Notes under the pieces: model-generated
Seen by the model: only the letters and a program-made list of their open reading frames with translations
What the model was told of the DNA's origin: nothing
Databases searched by the model: none
Assembly (NCBI GenBank): GCA_963575745.1
Contig: CAUYUJ010007202.1
Location: 82,501-146,500 of the forward strand
DNA from: Prorocentrum cordatum
Lineage: Eukaryota; Sar; Dinophyceae; Prorocentrales; Prorocentraceae
Length of the DNA stretch: 64,000 nt
Direction of reading: 5' to 3'
Part shown: piece after piece, positions 10,096 through 19,945 of the stretch
How positions within the stretch are numbered: the first letter of the stretch is position 1
Layout of the letters: every line of letters starts with the position of its first letter
Translations under genes and position numbers: made by a program

Positions 10096-11204
10096 AATCA
10101 TGTTCCCCTGGACGAGATTTCGGATGACCCACCCCGTGGATTATCCGCACCCCTTGCGAACGGATAAAGTTCATTCGATTATGCCCCACCACTCGTTCAT
10201 AATATGACCCCTGCCAAACCCGTAACGGCATGCCCCTCATCCATTGCACCAGTTTTTGTTTGAATAACCCTTCGCAACTGACGAGACGATATGCACGCAA
10301 GCGCTTCGTCGCGCGCGCATGCTGGAACATTTCAGAAACATTCGGTTCGTAAAAAATCTCACAATCGGATGTAATCACCAAAAACAAAAATCAACCAATC
10401 GTCTCACAACATGAATATTCTCACAACAGAAAAATGCGCTCGAATGTTTGCGAATCTTTTCGGGCACCTACAAGCGATATCCACATTTTCATCACATGCG
10501 AATAAGCCTGCCCCTCGCGCGCGCATGCCGGAATCATTCGAACACCAGTGCGGGCGCGCAATCATTAAAAAGACACTAGCAAAACGATGGGGCAAAGAGC
10601 GAACGTGCGCGTCGTCGCGCGCATGCCGCGATCTTGCAAAAACCTGAACTGTCGCAAAGACGTCCAAACCGAGCGCCCGGAAACATACAACAAAAAAAAC
10701 AAATTGTTTCGCAACCGATTCTCCTGTTTTCATTTTAAACACTAACAACAACACAGCGCCCGCACTGTTGCGGATTCTGAAACATGCGCTTTCAAAATGT
10801 TCATAACATGCTACCAAACGTTCGAACGCCCTGGCGCTTGCGCTGTCGCAAGAACCGTTCGCAACAAATTGAACAAATTACACGCGCGCGCGTCGTCGCG
10901 CGCGCGCCGAATATTTCAAAGAAACAGCGACGATAAAAGATTTCGATACCGAGTGTCCCGACAACATATAAACACACATGGCTTCGCAACATCCATTCAA
11001 AAAGGCATGCGCTCGCGTTCCTGTAAATCCTTAGAAGAAAACCATTGGTGTTTGATCATTGTCGTTCGGTTCGGCCCCAATGGCCCCTCGCGCCGCATGC
11101 TGAAATCATTCGGACGCCCATTGCGCGCGTTCCGTATCAAATAACACCATGCGGGCCATTCTCTCGCGTCGGCCGCGCGCACATGTCGAACTCTTTCAAG
11201 CCCT
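10096..11204. repeat. ~285-bp degenerate satellite with CGCGCG cores, array 1
   Basis: A ~65-bp core (GCAACAAAT..GACGA, then GCACGCGCGCGTCGTCGCGC, then CATGCYGAAA..TTC) recurs near 10304, 10607 and 10890, spaced about 283-303 bp. Between cores lie related AACAAATGG- and TTCATAACATGCTACCAAACG-like blocks. The cores are alternating pyrimidine-purine and could adopt Z-form. Homologous arrays occur at 11640-12340, 60400-61440 and 62600-63270. Confidence 0.75.
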
Positions 11205-11625
11205 TCATCACCGACGAGAAGGCGGCATCATCGTCGTCGGCGTGATCAGCATCGGCGCCGTCACTTGCCTTGCCGTCGCCGTTGTCATCGTCGCCACTGT
11301 CATCGATACGTTCATCATCGTGTCTACCGTTGTCGGCGATGCCATGATACCGCGCCCGCGGAAATCCCCGATTGGCACTGAAGCGCCCGCTGGAAAATGC
11401 CTGGGCGGTCAGCGCCACCTCGGCCGACTCGGTCGCGCCAAACTAGCTGGCCGCTTCACGCGCGAGCACGCGCGGCCGCAGAGATGCACCAGCCAACGCC
11501 AAGCACTCATCGCAATCGCCGCCGCATGCGTTCTGCAAACCAAATTGCGGGTGGGTGGGCGGGATGGTTGTGCGACCAATGGAGTTGACCACTCACTGGG
11601 ACCAGAAACGAATTGCAACACGTAG
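11205..11625 (+). repeat. ~400-bp direct duplicate, copy 1
   Basis: Matches 12360-12770 over nearly its whole length. Shared landmarks include GGCATCGGCGCCG, CACTTGCCTTGCCGTCGCC, TGTCTACCGTTGTCG, GGCGGTCAGCGCCACC, CAACGCCAAGCACTCATCGC and GTTGCGGGTGGGTGG. The last ~50 bp recur at 62485-62530. Open frames exist on both strands but are not conserved in phase between copies, so coding is doubtful. Confidence 0.85.
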
Positions 11626-12359
11626 GTTTTATTTTCTCTTCATTGAACATATTAAGATCTAGCCCACCATCCCCTGGGATTAAAGGCCCCGCTTTCCGTA
11701 TTGCAACTTACATATGACCCTGCCCTATCGTCCATCCGGAGAAAAAACAAGAATTCCGATCACCCCAAGCAGGCCGCTATCGACCCCCCCGCCCCCTCAT
11801 CCTCAGCAAACAAGCTGCGCGCACTCGTTCATCACAAACCATTTATTTTGTCAAGAGTCCCTTGCAACAAATGGGACGAGATGCGCACGCGCGCGTCGTC
11901 GCGCGCGCATGCTGACACCCTTCAAAAACATTGGTATCCACATAGAATTCAAAATCGAATGAAAACAAATGGTTTTGCAGAACGAATTTACAAACAACAG
12001 AACTGCGCTCGCAAGCCTACAGGTTCTTGAAAAACCGTGCGTTTTCAACCTGTTCATAAAATGTTGCCAAACGTGCTTCTCGCGCGCGCATGTCGAAATC
12101 GTTCGAACGCCCTTGCGCGCGTGCTATCGCACGAGACCTTCAGCAAAAACAAAACGAAGTGCACGCGCGCGCGTCTTGGCGCGCGCGAGCCTGAATCTGT
12201 CAACAAAAACTCAATTTCCGCATGGCTTGTAAAATCGAATACCCCGACAACTTCTAAACAACACATGGCTTTGCAACATCCATTTTCAAAACTGTCTGCG
12301 CTCGCGTTGCTGCGAATTCTAGCGAACACCATCCTACGAAATTCCTTAAATGCAGCCAA
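11626..12359. repeat. ~285-bp satellite, array 2
   Basis: Opens with GTATTGCAACTTACATATGA and TATCGTCCATCC, found again at 62622, then two CGCGCG cores near 11890 and 12165 (spacing about 280). The whole 11640-12340 stretch is collinear with 62590-63270. Confidence 0.75.
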
Positions 12360-12770
12360 TCTGTGTCACCGACGCGGGGACACCGTCATCGTCGCCGGCG
12401 TGATCGGCATCGGCGCCGCCACTTGCCTTGCCGTCGCCTTTTGTCACCATCGCCACTGGCATCGCTACTACCATCGTCGTGTCTACCGTTGTCGACGTCG
12501 CTATGATACCGCCCCCACTCAAGTCTCCGACTCGCACTGAAGTGCCCGCTGGGAAATGCCCAGGCGGTCAGCGCCACCGCGGCCGCGTCGGTCATGCCGA
12601 ACTAGCAGGCCGCTTCGCGGGCGAGCATGCGCGTGCTAGCGCTGCCGCAGAGATGCACCATCCAACGCCAAGCACTCATCGCAATCGCCGCCGCATGTGT
12701 TTTGCAAACCAAGTTGCGGGTGGGTGGTGGGTGGGATGACTGCGCGAGCAGTGGAGTTGACAACTCACTG
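12360..12770 (+). repeat. ~400-bp direct duplicate, copy 2
   Basis: Second copy of the 11205-11625 unit, offset by about 1155 bp. Differences are scattered substitutions and small indels. Confidence 0.85.
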
Positions 12771-12971
12771 CGAACATAAATAAATAGCTCCATATATATA
12801 TATATATATATATGTTGCACCACATAGGTTGTTCCACACAGCTAGCACCACACATATTGCTAGAAACACACCGTCAGGGGCCCACTTTGGCCCAGATGCG
12901 TAGACATCGACATGTCGATGTACGTACGTGTATATCAAATAATAGCGGCATCAGGAGGAGGGGAAAAGTCA
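12771..12971. repeat. (TA)n plus a short TTGCACCACATAG array and spacer
   Basis: TA repeats at 12793-12814 are followed by three TTGCACCACATAGG-like units to about 12860, then a unique spacer (ACATCGACATGTCGATGTAC is a near-perfect palindrome). Confidence 0.8.
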
Positions 12972-13143
12972 TGTTGCATCTCTGGGGAATATTGTCGGCC
13001 CCATCGCGCCGCTAGCCGCTTTGAATCCGCGTCGGATTCATGTCGGACGCGTGGAATCTGCGTCGGATCCACATCAGCCCAACCAGGTCAGTTCAAGAGA
13101 CGACGGTAATTTCCAAAACAGGCGAGGTTCCCCGAAAATGCAA
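12972..13143. repeat. Foldback element family I, copy 1
   Basis: Starts GTTGCATCTCTGGGGAA and ends GGTTCCCCGAAAATGCAAC, which are inverted repeats. The interior holds GTCGGATTC/GTCGGATCC repeats. The homologue is 55873-56079. Confidence 0.75.
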
Positions 13144-14053
13144 CGTCAGGAGACAAAGGAAGGCACCACGGCGTCGTGAGGCACCACGGACGTGTGAACC
13201 CAAATTCGGGGCCCAGGACCGTCACGGGTCGACCTGGCTCAAGGAACCGCGCATCAGTACGGGGTCGGAACCTCCGATTGTTCCCCAGACAGCGCTTGCA
13301 CTGCAGGTTCTTACGTCGCTTTGAATAGTTCGTATTTTCGCCTGGTGCTCGCCGGGTCGCCGCCCGTCGCCGCCTCATCACCACCTCGTGTGCTGGCTTG
13401 GCTTTCCGGGTGTCGCCGCTTGTCGCCACCTTGCTGCCGCCTCGCGTGCTGGCTGGACCTTCCGGATGTTTGCCTGCCTGTGCTGGCTGGGCCGTCCAGG
13501 TGTTCGCCTCGTGTCTCGAGCTCCGTCGGGGCCCCGAGCGCAGTGCCAGGCCAGAGGGCCCGGCGTGATATCTCGCACACCGCGCCCAGATGTCCAGGGG
13601 GGGGGTCGACGCGTGTGCTCGGTGATGCGGCCCGGTCTGGCAGCCCCGAGTCCAAAACAACGTGCATTTCTTCGGGGGGGGGGGGGAGCATCCGTGCCAT
13701 GGAACGACGGGCTCCCCGCGGGTACACGAAAGTGCACATGCGGAGTGCCCACCTGCTGTCGCCAGGGCCTACGAAAAGAATCAAACACACGACCGCGCGC
13801 GCGCACCTGCAGAAGCTATGGGCCTGCCGGCGGCCTCTCGGGCCCGCCTTCGGCCTGTGCCCTGCCGGCACGGCTCTCCCGCAGCACCAGGGGGGGCATA
13901 GCGCGGGATACGGCGACCCCAATCCCCGACCTTGGAGGGGTTTTCGACTGGACCGAACAAGCTGGGGGCCCAGCCCTGGGTCATACGAGGTGGGGGGCGC
14001 CCATCCTCGATAAGGGTGCGTCCGAACAGCCCCCTAGAGGGTTTATCCCACAG
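13144..14053. other. GC-rich region, no confident gene
   Basis: Bases 13330-13520 are a degenerate minisatellite (CGTGTGCTGGCT..CCGG-type units with TCGCCGCC). A 284-codon plus-strand frame (13388-14242) is open but Arg/Gly/Pro/Cys-rich, overlaps equally long frames and is not called. Nothing else is recognised. Confidence 0.5.
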
Positions 14054-14242
14054 GCCAACCCCCCTTTTCTGAACGGCCGGCCTTTCTCGCGGAGCTCGGG
14101 GATGAGGGGAGAAGCATCGTCGGCGAGGGCATACTTCGCTCCCCCAGCTTCAACCAGCCCTCCGCTGCCGGAGCAGCCCCTGCTTCACCTCCGCTGGCTC
14201 CCGCGGACCTCCCGGTGCCTCCCGCAAAAATGCATATTCTGA
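14054..14242 (+). CDS. Candidate exon 1 of a plus-strand gene, unknown protein
   Basis: After TTTATCCCACAG (a good acceptor), frame 1 reads QPPFSERPAFLAELGDEG, RSIVGEGILRSPSFNQPS, then AAGAAPASPPLAPADLPVPP and AKMHIL, a normal-looking composition with GC-ending codons. The exon would end ATTCTGA|GCAG (14242/14243), a GC donor in phase 1. The next candidate exon (from 14631) opens in phase 1 too, giving an in-frame join. The Pro/Ala/Ser segment looks like a disordered linker. No family was recognised. Competing frames exist on both strands, so the call rests on splice-site context and composition. Confidence 0.4.
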   Translation, partial: ANPPFLNGRPFSRSSGMRGEASSARAYFAPPASTSPPLPEQPLLHLRWLPRTSRCLPQKCIF

Positions 14243-14630
14243 GCAGTTTCTCAGGGTGGAGGGCCCAGGGTGAAATCCACATGGGCCTTTGCGCCTCGCA
14301 GATCGATCCGTTTCGTGATTCACATCTTGCAGATTCACACCTCGAAAATCAATCGAAACGGCATTTCAGACTTCACCCTTTGCCCTCCGCCCCGAGAAAA
14401 TGCTCGCACGTTTCTCCGCAGCGCAGCCCCATGCCCATGCGTCGTGCTTCATACTGCTAGGTCGGGCAATTCCCCCACACAGGGGGATTTTAGACGAAAA
14501 ATTAAAATGAAAAAAGAGAGAGAAAGAGAGAGAGAGAGAGAGACAAAACATGCGCCAAAATTTCCAGAAAAATTGTCAAAAAATCGCCCCCTGATTATTT
14601 CTTGGCTACTTTTGAATATTCCTCCTGTAG
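14243..14630 (+). other. Probable intron containing a short dispersed element
   Basis: Contains an AG run (about 14516-14545). At 14555-14660 there is a ~80-bp segment matching 54940-55040: ATCGCCCCCTGA / ATCGTCCCCGGA, TTTTGAATATTCCTCCTGTAG / CTTCGAATACTCCTCCTGCAG, then AGGGACA. At the other site the segment lies directly against the quasi-RRM exon on the opposite strand. Confidence 0.5.
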
Positions 14631-14791
14631 AGGGACACGGCCGCCTTAAGCACACTGCCTGGGCAGCCAGGCGAGAAACACGGAGCGCCACGCGACGCGC
14701 GGAGAGCAGCAGGAGCCGGGAGAGGGAGCAGGCGGCACGGGGGAAGGAGAAAAAAGAGCGAGAGCGGAGGCAGCAGCAAAGGGCCCAGGAG
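14631..14791 (+). CDS. Candidate exon 2 of a plus-strand gene, charged coiled-coil-like
   Basis: After CCTCCTGTAG the frame reads GHGRLKHTAWAARRETRS, ATRRAESSRSREREQAAR, then GKEKKERERRQQQRAQE, a strongly charged helical segment typical of real nuclear proteins. An alternative acceptor, GCCTGGGCAG at 14666, gives the same phase. The exon would end GAG|GCAGTG at 14791/14792, again a GC donor starting GCAG. If instead the frame runs on, it stays open to 15106. Function is unknown; the sequence suggests an RNA-processing or cytoskeletal scaffold-type helix but proves nothing. Confidence 0.4.
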
Positions 14792-15135
14792 GCAGTGAAA
14801 CCGCAGGCCACTGCGCTTCGGATGTGCTTCTCTGGTCCGAGGCGGCTGAAGGGCCTGAATTGGATGGGCCACGAGAGGATCGGTCAAGAAAGGGTCGACA
14901 CGGACAGATCCCCTCAAAATCCGCCCCCGGACCCTTCCCAAGGTCCTTCTGGCGAGGTGTGTCGCCCCGGAGCAGAGTTTCACTGTCCCCGGCCCCGGGG
15001 CCCGAAAACGGCCCCTGGAAGCCGAACGGCAAAACAAGAACTCCCTCGAACCCAACACCTCGGACCTCAACCCCCCCTTCCTGCTCGCCAGAATCAGCGC
15101 TGCTAGGCCACAGACCTGCACATGCCTCCAACTGC
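14792..15135. other. Intergenic or intronic, no gene called
   Basis: Several frames are open on both strands with no family resemblance. It separates the plus-strand candidate gene from the minus-strand Erv1-like exon. Confidence 0.4.
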
Positions 15136-15268
15136 CTGGCCCCCGACGGAGTCCTTGTTCACCAGGTTGTGCAGGTCAATCATCCACCGGACGGCGCCCT
15201 CACGGGTCTCCAGGTGCGGCGCCGTAGGGTGCTGCGCCAAGTGCGTCTGCAGGTCTCTGCCGCACTGC
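15136..15268 (-). CDS. Erv1/ALR-type FAD sulfhydryl oxidase, one exon
   Basis: Erv1/ALR oxidases make disulfides using FAD and a CxxC pair in a helical bundle, for example in mitochondrial intermembrane-space import. The minus strand reads QCGRDLQTHLAQHPTAPHLE, then TREGAVRWMIDLHNLVNKDS, ending VGGQ. This matches the family signature: second Cys of CxxC, a helix, then W-x(3)-HN-x-VN, the FAD-binding HNxVN motif. The first Cys would come from the preceding exon. The acceptor is GGAG|GCAGTGC (15268) and the proposed donor is CCAG|GCAGTT (15136). Neighbouring exons were not found, because the next sequence upstream is the long inverted repeat. It could be an active split gene or an isolated remnant. 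Confidence 0.55.
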
Positions 15269-15309
15269 CTCCGGGGACGACGAATATGAGAGCGGGAGGG
15301 ACAAAATAT

Positions 15310-15892
15310 TCACTGCGTGGAGCTCCCCGTATGTGCATATCATATTTCTTATGCTGTAGCGAGCGTCTGTTCATGAGTGTCTGACTATCAGAGCGCGCCC
15401 ATGAGGGCGACAGGCCCGACGAAGACAAGTGAACCCGCATGCCAGCGAGTGAGTACGAGTCAGAATGAGCTTTGAGTATGATTGAATATGAGCCTCTTCC
15501 TCCTCGTTCCTCCTCCTCCTCCTCCTCCTCAGCTACCAGGCCGTGCCCCCCTCAGCCCGCGGTTGCTTCGGATCTCCTCGAATGTGTACCTGGTTTAGGA
15601 TAGTTGGCAGTAGGATCTGCGAAACGAAAGTTTAGCCACATAAGGCCAGATGTGCATGTCATGTTGTAGGAAAGTGCCACGCTGAGCATTTGTCTATGAT
15701 AGTTGTTTGCTCTACGAGCGCGTCCATGTGAGCGACGAGCACGTGCGCGTGCAGCGCGGCTGCATATCCACCACATGCACGCTTTCATTCAAATGCATAT
15801 GCCCGCAGATCTTTTTGGCCAAGGCAAAGAATTCCGTTGGCGCCGCGCCCGAAGCACCATGGGGAGTGCGAGCGGCAAGTGTTTCAAGCGGC
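15310..15892 (+). repeat. Long inverted repeat, left arm (~583 bp)
   Basis: The reverse complement of this arm is present at 18631-19204. Matched landmarks from outside to inside are TCACTGCGTGGAGCTCCCCG, GCGCGCCCATGAGGGCGACA, GTGCCACGCTGAGCATTTGT, GATCTTTTTGGCCAAGGC and GTTTCAAGCGGC. The TCC tract in the middle differs in length between arms, as expected for a microsatellite. Arms are separated by about 2.7 kb. Confidence 0.9.
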
Positions 15893-16235
15893 ACCTCGCG
15901 ACCTGCACCTCAGCTTTACCGTCCGCAATTGGCATCGGGTCTTCACCTCGGCCGCAACAATGGTTTGCAAAATCCAGCGCCAGCGCCGTCCGAAAACAAC
16001 GCCCCCCCCCCCCAAAAAAACACCATCTGAAAAACAATAGAAAACCAAATAGTCGCGCCTCACAACATCTTCACTTGCGAACGGCAGGAGCTCCCCGGGC
16101 GCAAGAATCCCCGGAAACCAATATCCAAAATTATCCCAGTGCGACCCTACCTAGGAGTTGGAGCCTCTAGGAAAGCAACATTAGCAGGAGCGGTAAACGC
16201 CGTCTTCCTCCTTCTCCTCATCGTCGTAGTTGTAG
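15893..16235. other. Unique spacer inside the inverted repeat
   Basis: Contains a poly-C/poly-A run near 16002-16020. No gene is recognised. Confidence 0.5.
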
Positions 16236-16243
16236 CAGTAGCG

Positions 16244-16316
<73 letters not shown>

Positions 16317-16324
16317 TGGTAGTG

Positions 16325-16373
<49 letters not shown>

Positions 16374-16625
16374 CAGCAGCAGCAGCAGCAGTAGCGCCAG
16401 AACCGCCGAATGCTATAGCAGCACTAGTGGAGGTTGTGCTGCGCTATGCTATGCTATGCTGTGATACGCTATGTTATGTTATGCGATGTTATGCTATGAT
16501 ATGCTATGCTGCGCAATCCTATGCTGGGCCAGGCTAGGCGATGCGATGTTATGCTATGCGATGTTGCGCTATGCGATGCTGCGCTATGCTATGCTATGCC
16601 ATGCTATGCCATGCTATGCAATGGT
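16236..16625. repeat. (TAG)n and ATGCT repeats
   Basis: TAG trinucleotides fill 16236-16370, turning to CAG to about 16395. ATGCTATGCT-type pentamer repeats (ATGCTATGCC, ATGCGATGTT) run from 16438 to 16625. Confidence 0.9.
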
Positions 16626-16918
16626 TTTGCTTTGCCTTCGTGTTTGCCCTCATGTTTGCCTTAGCTTTTGCTTTTGCTTGGCACCCAGGGAGCGCAACTG
16701 GGGGAACCGCGCGTTTGCTTTTACCTTTGCTGTTGCTTTCGCTTGGTTCCCCGGGGGAACCGCCTGGGGCGATTTACACTGCCCGGCCCCTTTAAGCAAA
16801 GAAAATAAGAACCCTTCTAGGCAGAGCCTAGGTCGGGAAAAACGGCAGCATTCCCCGCGCTTTCGACTCCAATGGACGGAAAGTGTGCTCCAGGTCCTCT
16901 AATTCCTGCAATCTCTTC
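16626..16918. other. TTTGCTTTTGC-rich segment and spacer
   Basis: Degenerate TTTGC repeats at about 16625-16745, with a near-repeat of CGCTTGG(C/T)..CCCGGGGGAACCGC-type text. Unique sequence follows to 16918. Confidence 0.6.
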
Positions 16919-17200
16919 CGTGCGTCCCAGAGGGTACGTGCCGGAACACAACCCAAAAGAGCAGCATGCCTCGACTCCATCTTCCGTGCGTCCCAGAGGG
17001 TACGTGCGGGAGCACGACCCAAGGGAGCAGCACGCCTCGATTCATGCGTCGACTCCGTCCTCCGTGCGTCCCAGAAGGTACGTGCCGGAGCACGACCCAA
17101 GGGAGCAGCACGCCTCGACTCCTGCCTCGACTCCGTCCTCCGTGCGTCCCAGAGGGTACGTGCCGGAGCACGACCCAAGGGAACAGCAATTTGCTGGTCC
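16919..17200 (+). repeat. 66/78-bp tandem repeat, in-frame multiples of three
   Basis: TGCGTCCCAG starts at 16921, 16987, 17065 and 17143 (steps 66, 78, 78). One plus frame encodes repeated RPRGYVPEHDPREQHAST units of 22-26 residues, but other frames are equally open, so coding is unproven. Confidence 0.8.
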
Positions 17201-18015
17201 CGTCCTGGGAGTGCTGAAACCACCGCCGCGCCTGAGACATCCTCCAAATCTGCTGTACTCGCAGACGATGCTGGGCACCGAAACAGGCAAACCGCCTGAA
17301 ACATCCCCACAAACTGGCCGCGAACGGGCCCGTGATATACCCCCTGGCTGTTCCACTCAGGAGTGCTGAAACCAGCGCCCCGACGGAGACATCCTCCAAA
17401 TCTGCTGTACTCGCAGACCATGCTGGGCACCGAAACAGGCAAACCGCCTGAGACATCCCCACAAACTGGCTCCGAACGGGCCCGTGATATACCCCTTGGC
17501 TGTTCCACTCAGGAGTGCGGAAACCAGCGCCCCGACTGACACATCCTCCAAATTTGCTGCAATCGCAGACGATGCTGGGCACCGAAACAGGCAAACCGCC
17601 TGAGAGATCCCCACAAACTGGCCGCGAACGGGCCCGTGATATACCCCCTGGCGGTTCCCTTCAGGAGTGCTGAAACCAGCGCCCCGACGGAGACATCCTC
17701 CAAATCTGCTGTAGACGCAGCCGATGTCGGGCACCGAAACAGGCAAACCGCCTGAGACATCCCCACAAACTGGCCGCGAACGGGCCCGTGATATAGCCCC
17801 TGGTGCCCCCCCTCAGGAGTGCTGAAACCAGCGCCCCGCCTGAGACATCCTCCAAATCTGCTGTAGACGCAGACGATGGTGGGCATCGAAACAGGCAAAC
17901 CGCCTGAGACATCCCCACAAACTGGCCGCGAACAGGCCCGTGATATACCCCCTGGCGGCTCCCCTTAGGGGTGCTGAAGCCAGCGCCCCGCCTGAGACAT
18001 CCTCGAAATCTGCCG
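17201..18015 (-). repeat. 152-bp satellite, six tandem units
   Basis: GAGACATCCTCCAAATCTGC (or one- to two-base variants) begins at 17234, 17386, 17538, 17690, 17842 and 17994, exactly 152 bp apart. Each unit also carries GAAACAGGCAAACCGCCTGA and GGCCCGTGATATA. Because 152 is not a multiple of three, the recurring peptides in long frames are artefacts. Confidence 0.95.
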
Positions 18016-18355
18016 TGCGTTGGGTAACTCAGACGATGAGAAGGTCTGAGTATGTGTAGGTCTGAGTATGAGTAAGTCTGTGTATGAGTACGTCTGGGTA
18101 TGAGTAAGGTATGAGTAAGTCTGAGAATGAGTAAGTCTGCGTATGAGTAACTGTGTGTATTTGTACGTTTGGGTATGAGTAAGTGTGAGTATGAGTAGGT
18201 CTGCGCATGCGTAAGTATGAGTACGAGTAAGTCTGTGTATGGGTAGGCCTGTGTATGAGTAGGTCTGGGTTTGAGTAAGTCTGTGTCTGAGTACGTCTGG
18301 GTATGAGTAAGTCTGAGTATGAGTAAGTCTGCGCATGAGTATGTCTGTGTTCTGG
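18016..18355. repeat. ~16-bp GTAAGTCTGAGTATGA minisatellite
   Basis: Fills the gap between oppositely oriented 152-bp units. Units vary between GTAAGTCTGAGTATGA, GTACGTCTGGGTATGA and similar. It sits exactly at the orientation switch. Confidence 0.9.
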
Positions 18356-18630
18356 GTGAGCCGCCAGGGGGTATATCACGGGCCCGTTCGCGGCCAGTTT
18401 GCAGGGATGTCTCAGGCGGTTTGCCTGTTTCGGTGCCCGACATCGTCTGCGTCTACAGCAGATTTGGAGGATGTGTCAGCCGGGGCGCTGGTTTCAGCAC
18501 TCCTGAGGGGAGCCGCCAGGGGGTATATCACGGGCCTGTTCGCGGCCAGTTTGTGGGGGTGTCTCAAGCGGTTTGCCTGTTTCGGTGCCCAGCATCGTCT
18601 GCGATTACAACCGATTTGGAGGATGTGTGA
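18356..18630 (+). repeat. 152-bp satellite, two units in inverted orientation
   Basis: GATTTGGAGGATGTGT occurs at 18461 and 18613, 152 bp apart, and is the reverse complement of the array at 17201-18015. It abuts the right arm of the long inverted repeat. Confidence 0.95.
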
Positions 18631-19204
18631 GCCGCTTGAAGCACTTGCCATTCGCACTCCCCCTGGTGCTTCGGACGCGGCGCCAACGGAATTCTTTGCC
18701 TTGGCCAAAAAGATCTGCGGGCACATGCATGTGAATGAATGCGTGCATGTGATGGATGTGCAGCCGCGCTGCACGCGCACGTGCTCGTCGCTCACATGGA
18801 CGCGCTCGTAGAGCAAACAACTATCATGGACAAATGCTCAGCGTGGCACTATCCTACAACATGACATGCACATATGGCCTTATGTGGCTAAACTTTCGTT
18901 TTACACATCCCACTGCCAACTATCCTAAACCAGATACACATTCGAGGAGATCCGAAGCAACCGCGGGCTGAGGAGGGCACGGCCTGGTTGCTGATGAGGA
19001 GGAGTGAGGAGGAAGAGGCTCATAATCAATCATACTCAAAGCTCATTCTGACTCGTACTCACTCGCTGGCATGAGGGTTAACTTGTCTTCGTCGGGCCTG
19101 TCGCCCACATGGGCGCGCTCTTATAGTCAGACACTCATGAACAGACGCTCACTACGGCATAAAGTAAAGCATGAGATGCACATACGGGGAGCTCCACGCA
19201 GTGA
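18631..19204 (-). repeat. Long inverted repeat, right arm (~574 bp)
   Basis: Reverse complement of 15310-15892. It begins GCCGCTTGAAGCACTTGCC and ends GGGGAGCTCCACGCAGTGA. Confidence 0.9.
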
Positions 19205-19429
19205 GTAATTGTTCACTGGAGTCGGCGGCGTCCAAGAAATAACAAGAACCCCATCTTAGGATATGGGGAAAAAGGCGGAAGACGAAAAAGGGGAGGGGGA
19301 AAAATGGGGGCGAGGAAGGAAGAGAGAGAGAGAGAGAGAGGACAAGGATGCGATAGGGGATGACGGGGAGGAGGAGGAGGAGGAGGAGGAGGAGGAGGAG
19401 GAGGAGCGACACTCGCCGAAAGAGCGGGG
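19205..19429. other. Spacer with AG and GGA tracts
   Basis: An AGAG run near 19321-19342 and (GGA)n at 19369-19406. No gene is seen. Confidence 0.7.
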
Positions 19430-19945
19430 TGGTGTGGCGCTTGCTGCACGCCCGCTCGCGGTCGTGGCCGGCGGCGGCGCGGGGGCCCGCGGCGGTGCGC
19501 CTGCTGGGCCGCTCCTCCGACGCGAGCGCTTCGACGACGGCCGGGCGGACGGGGCTGCGCGTGCGGCGCCACCGGCAGGGCAGGTGGCCATGCCATGGGG
19601 GCGGGCGTGCTGGAGCCGGCGCCTGCGCCGCCCGCGGAAGCGGTGGCCCCTCTGGCGCACGCGGCCGCTGCTGGTGCTGCTGCCCCGCCGCCCGCGGCGC
19701 CTGACGCGCGGGCCCGCTCGCGCGGCTCAGGGCGCGGGCGTCGAGCCCTGTCGCGGACGAGTCGCTCTGGGTCCTCTGCGACGCCGGCGGCCTGCGCCGC
19801 CTGCATCCGTGGCGCTGTTCGTCGCCACGGGCGTCCCCGCGATGCTGGAGTGAGGCGTGCTCGTGCTGCTCTTCGGTGTCGTGCCCGCCTTCACCGCCTC
19901 CGACGCGAGGGTGGTGTACCCCGTCGTCGGCATCGGCTTCGGGTA
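19430..19945 (+). CDS. GC-rich candidate exon(s), possible membrane segment
   Basis: All three plus frames and two minus frames are largely open, so strand and frame are uncertain. The most protein-like part is PPASVALFVATGVPAMLE, an in-frame TGA (19851-19853), then GVLVLLFGVVPAFTASDA and RVVYPVVGIGFG (about 19800-19940). This reads as two hydrophobic helices and ends at a GTATGC donor-like site. The stop would make it a pseudogene unless the frame is entered after it. No family was recognised. Confidence 0.25.

Noticed and set aside
13388-14242. 284-codon plus-strand ORF
   Set aside because: Arg/Gly/Pro/Cys-rich, overlaps other open frames and crosses minisatellite. The shorter frame at 14054-14242 is more protein-like.
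17200-18630. Long minus-strand frames repeating MPVSVP..VCLFRCP-type peptides
   Set aside because: They come from the 152-bp satellite. The period is not a multiple of three, and the same words appear in all frames.
19263-19853. 197-codon frame as a complete gene
   Set aside because: It starts in AG/GGA microsatellite, is Arg-rich, and the hydrophobic part continues only past a stop.
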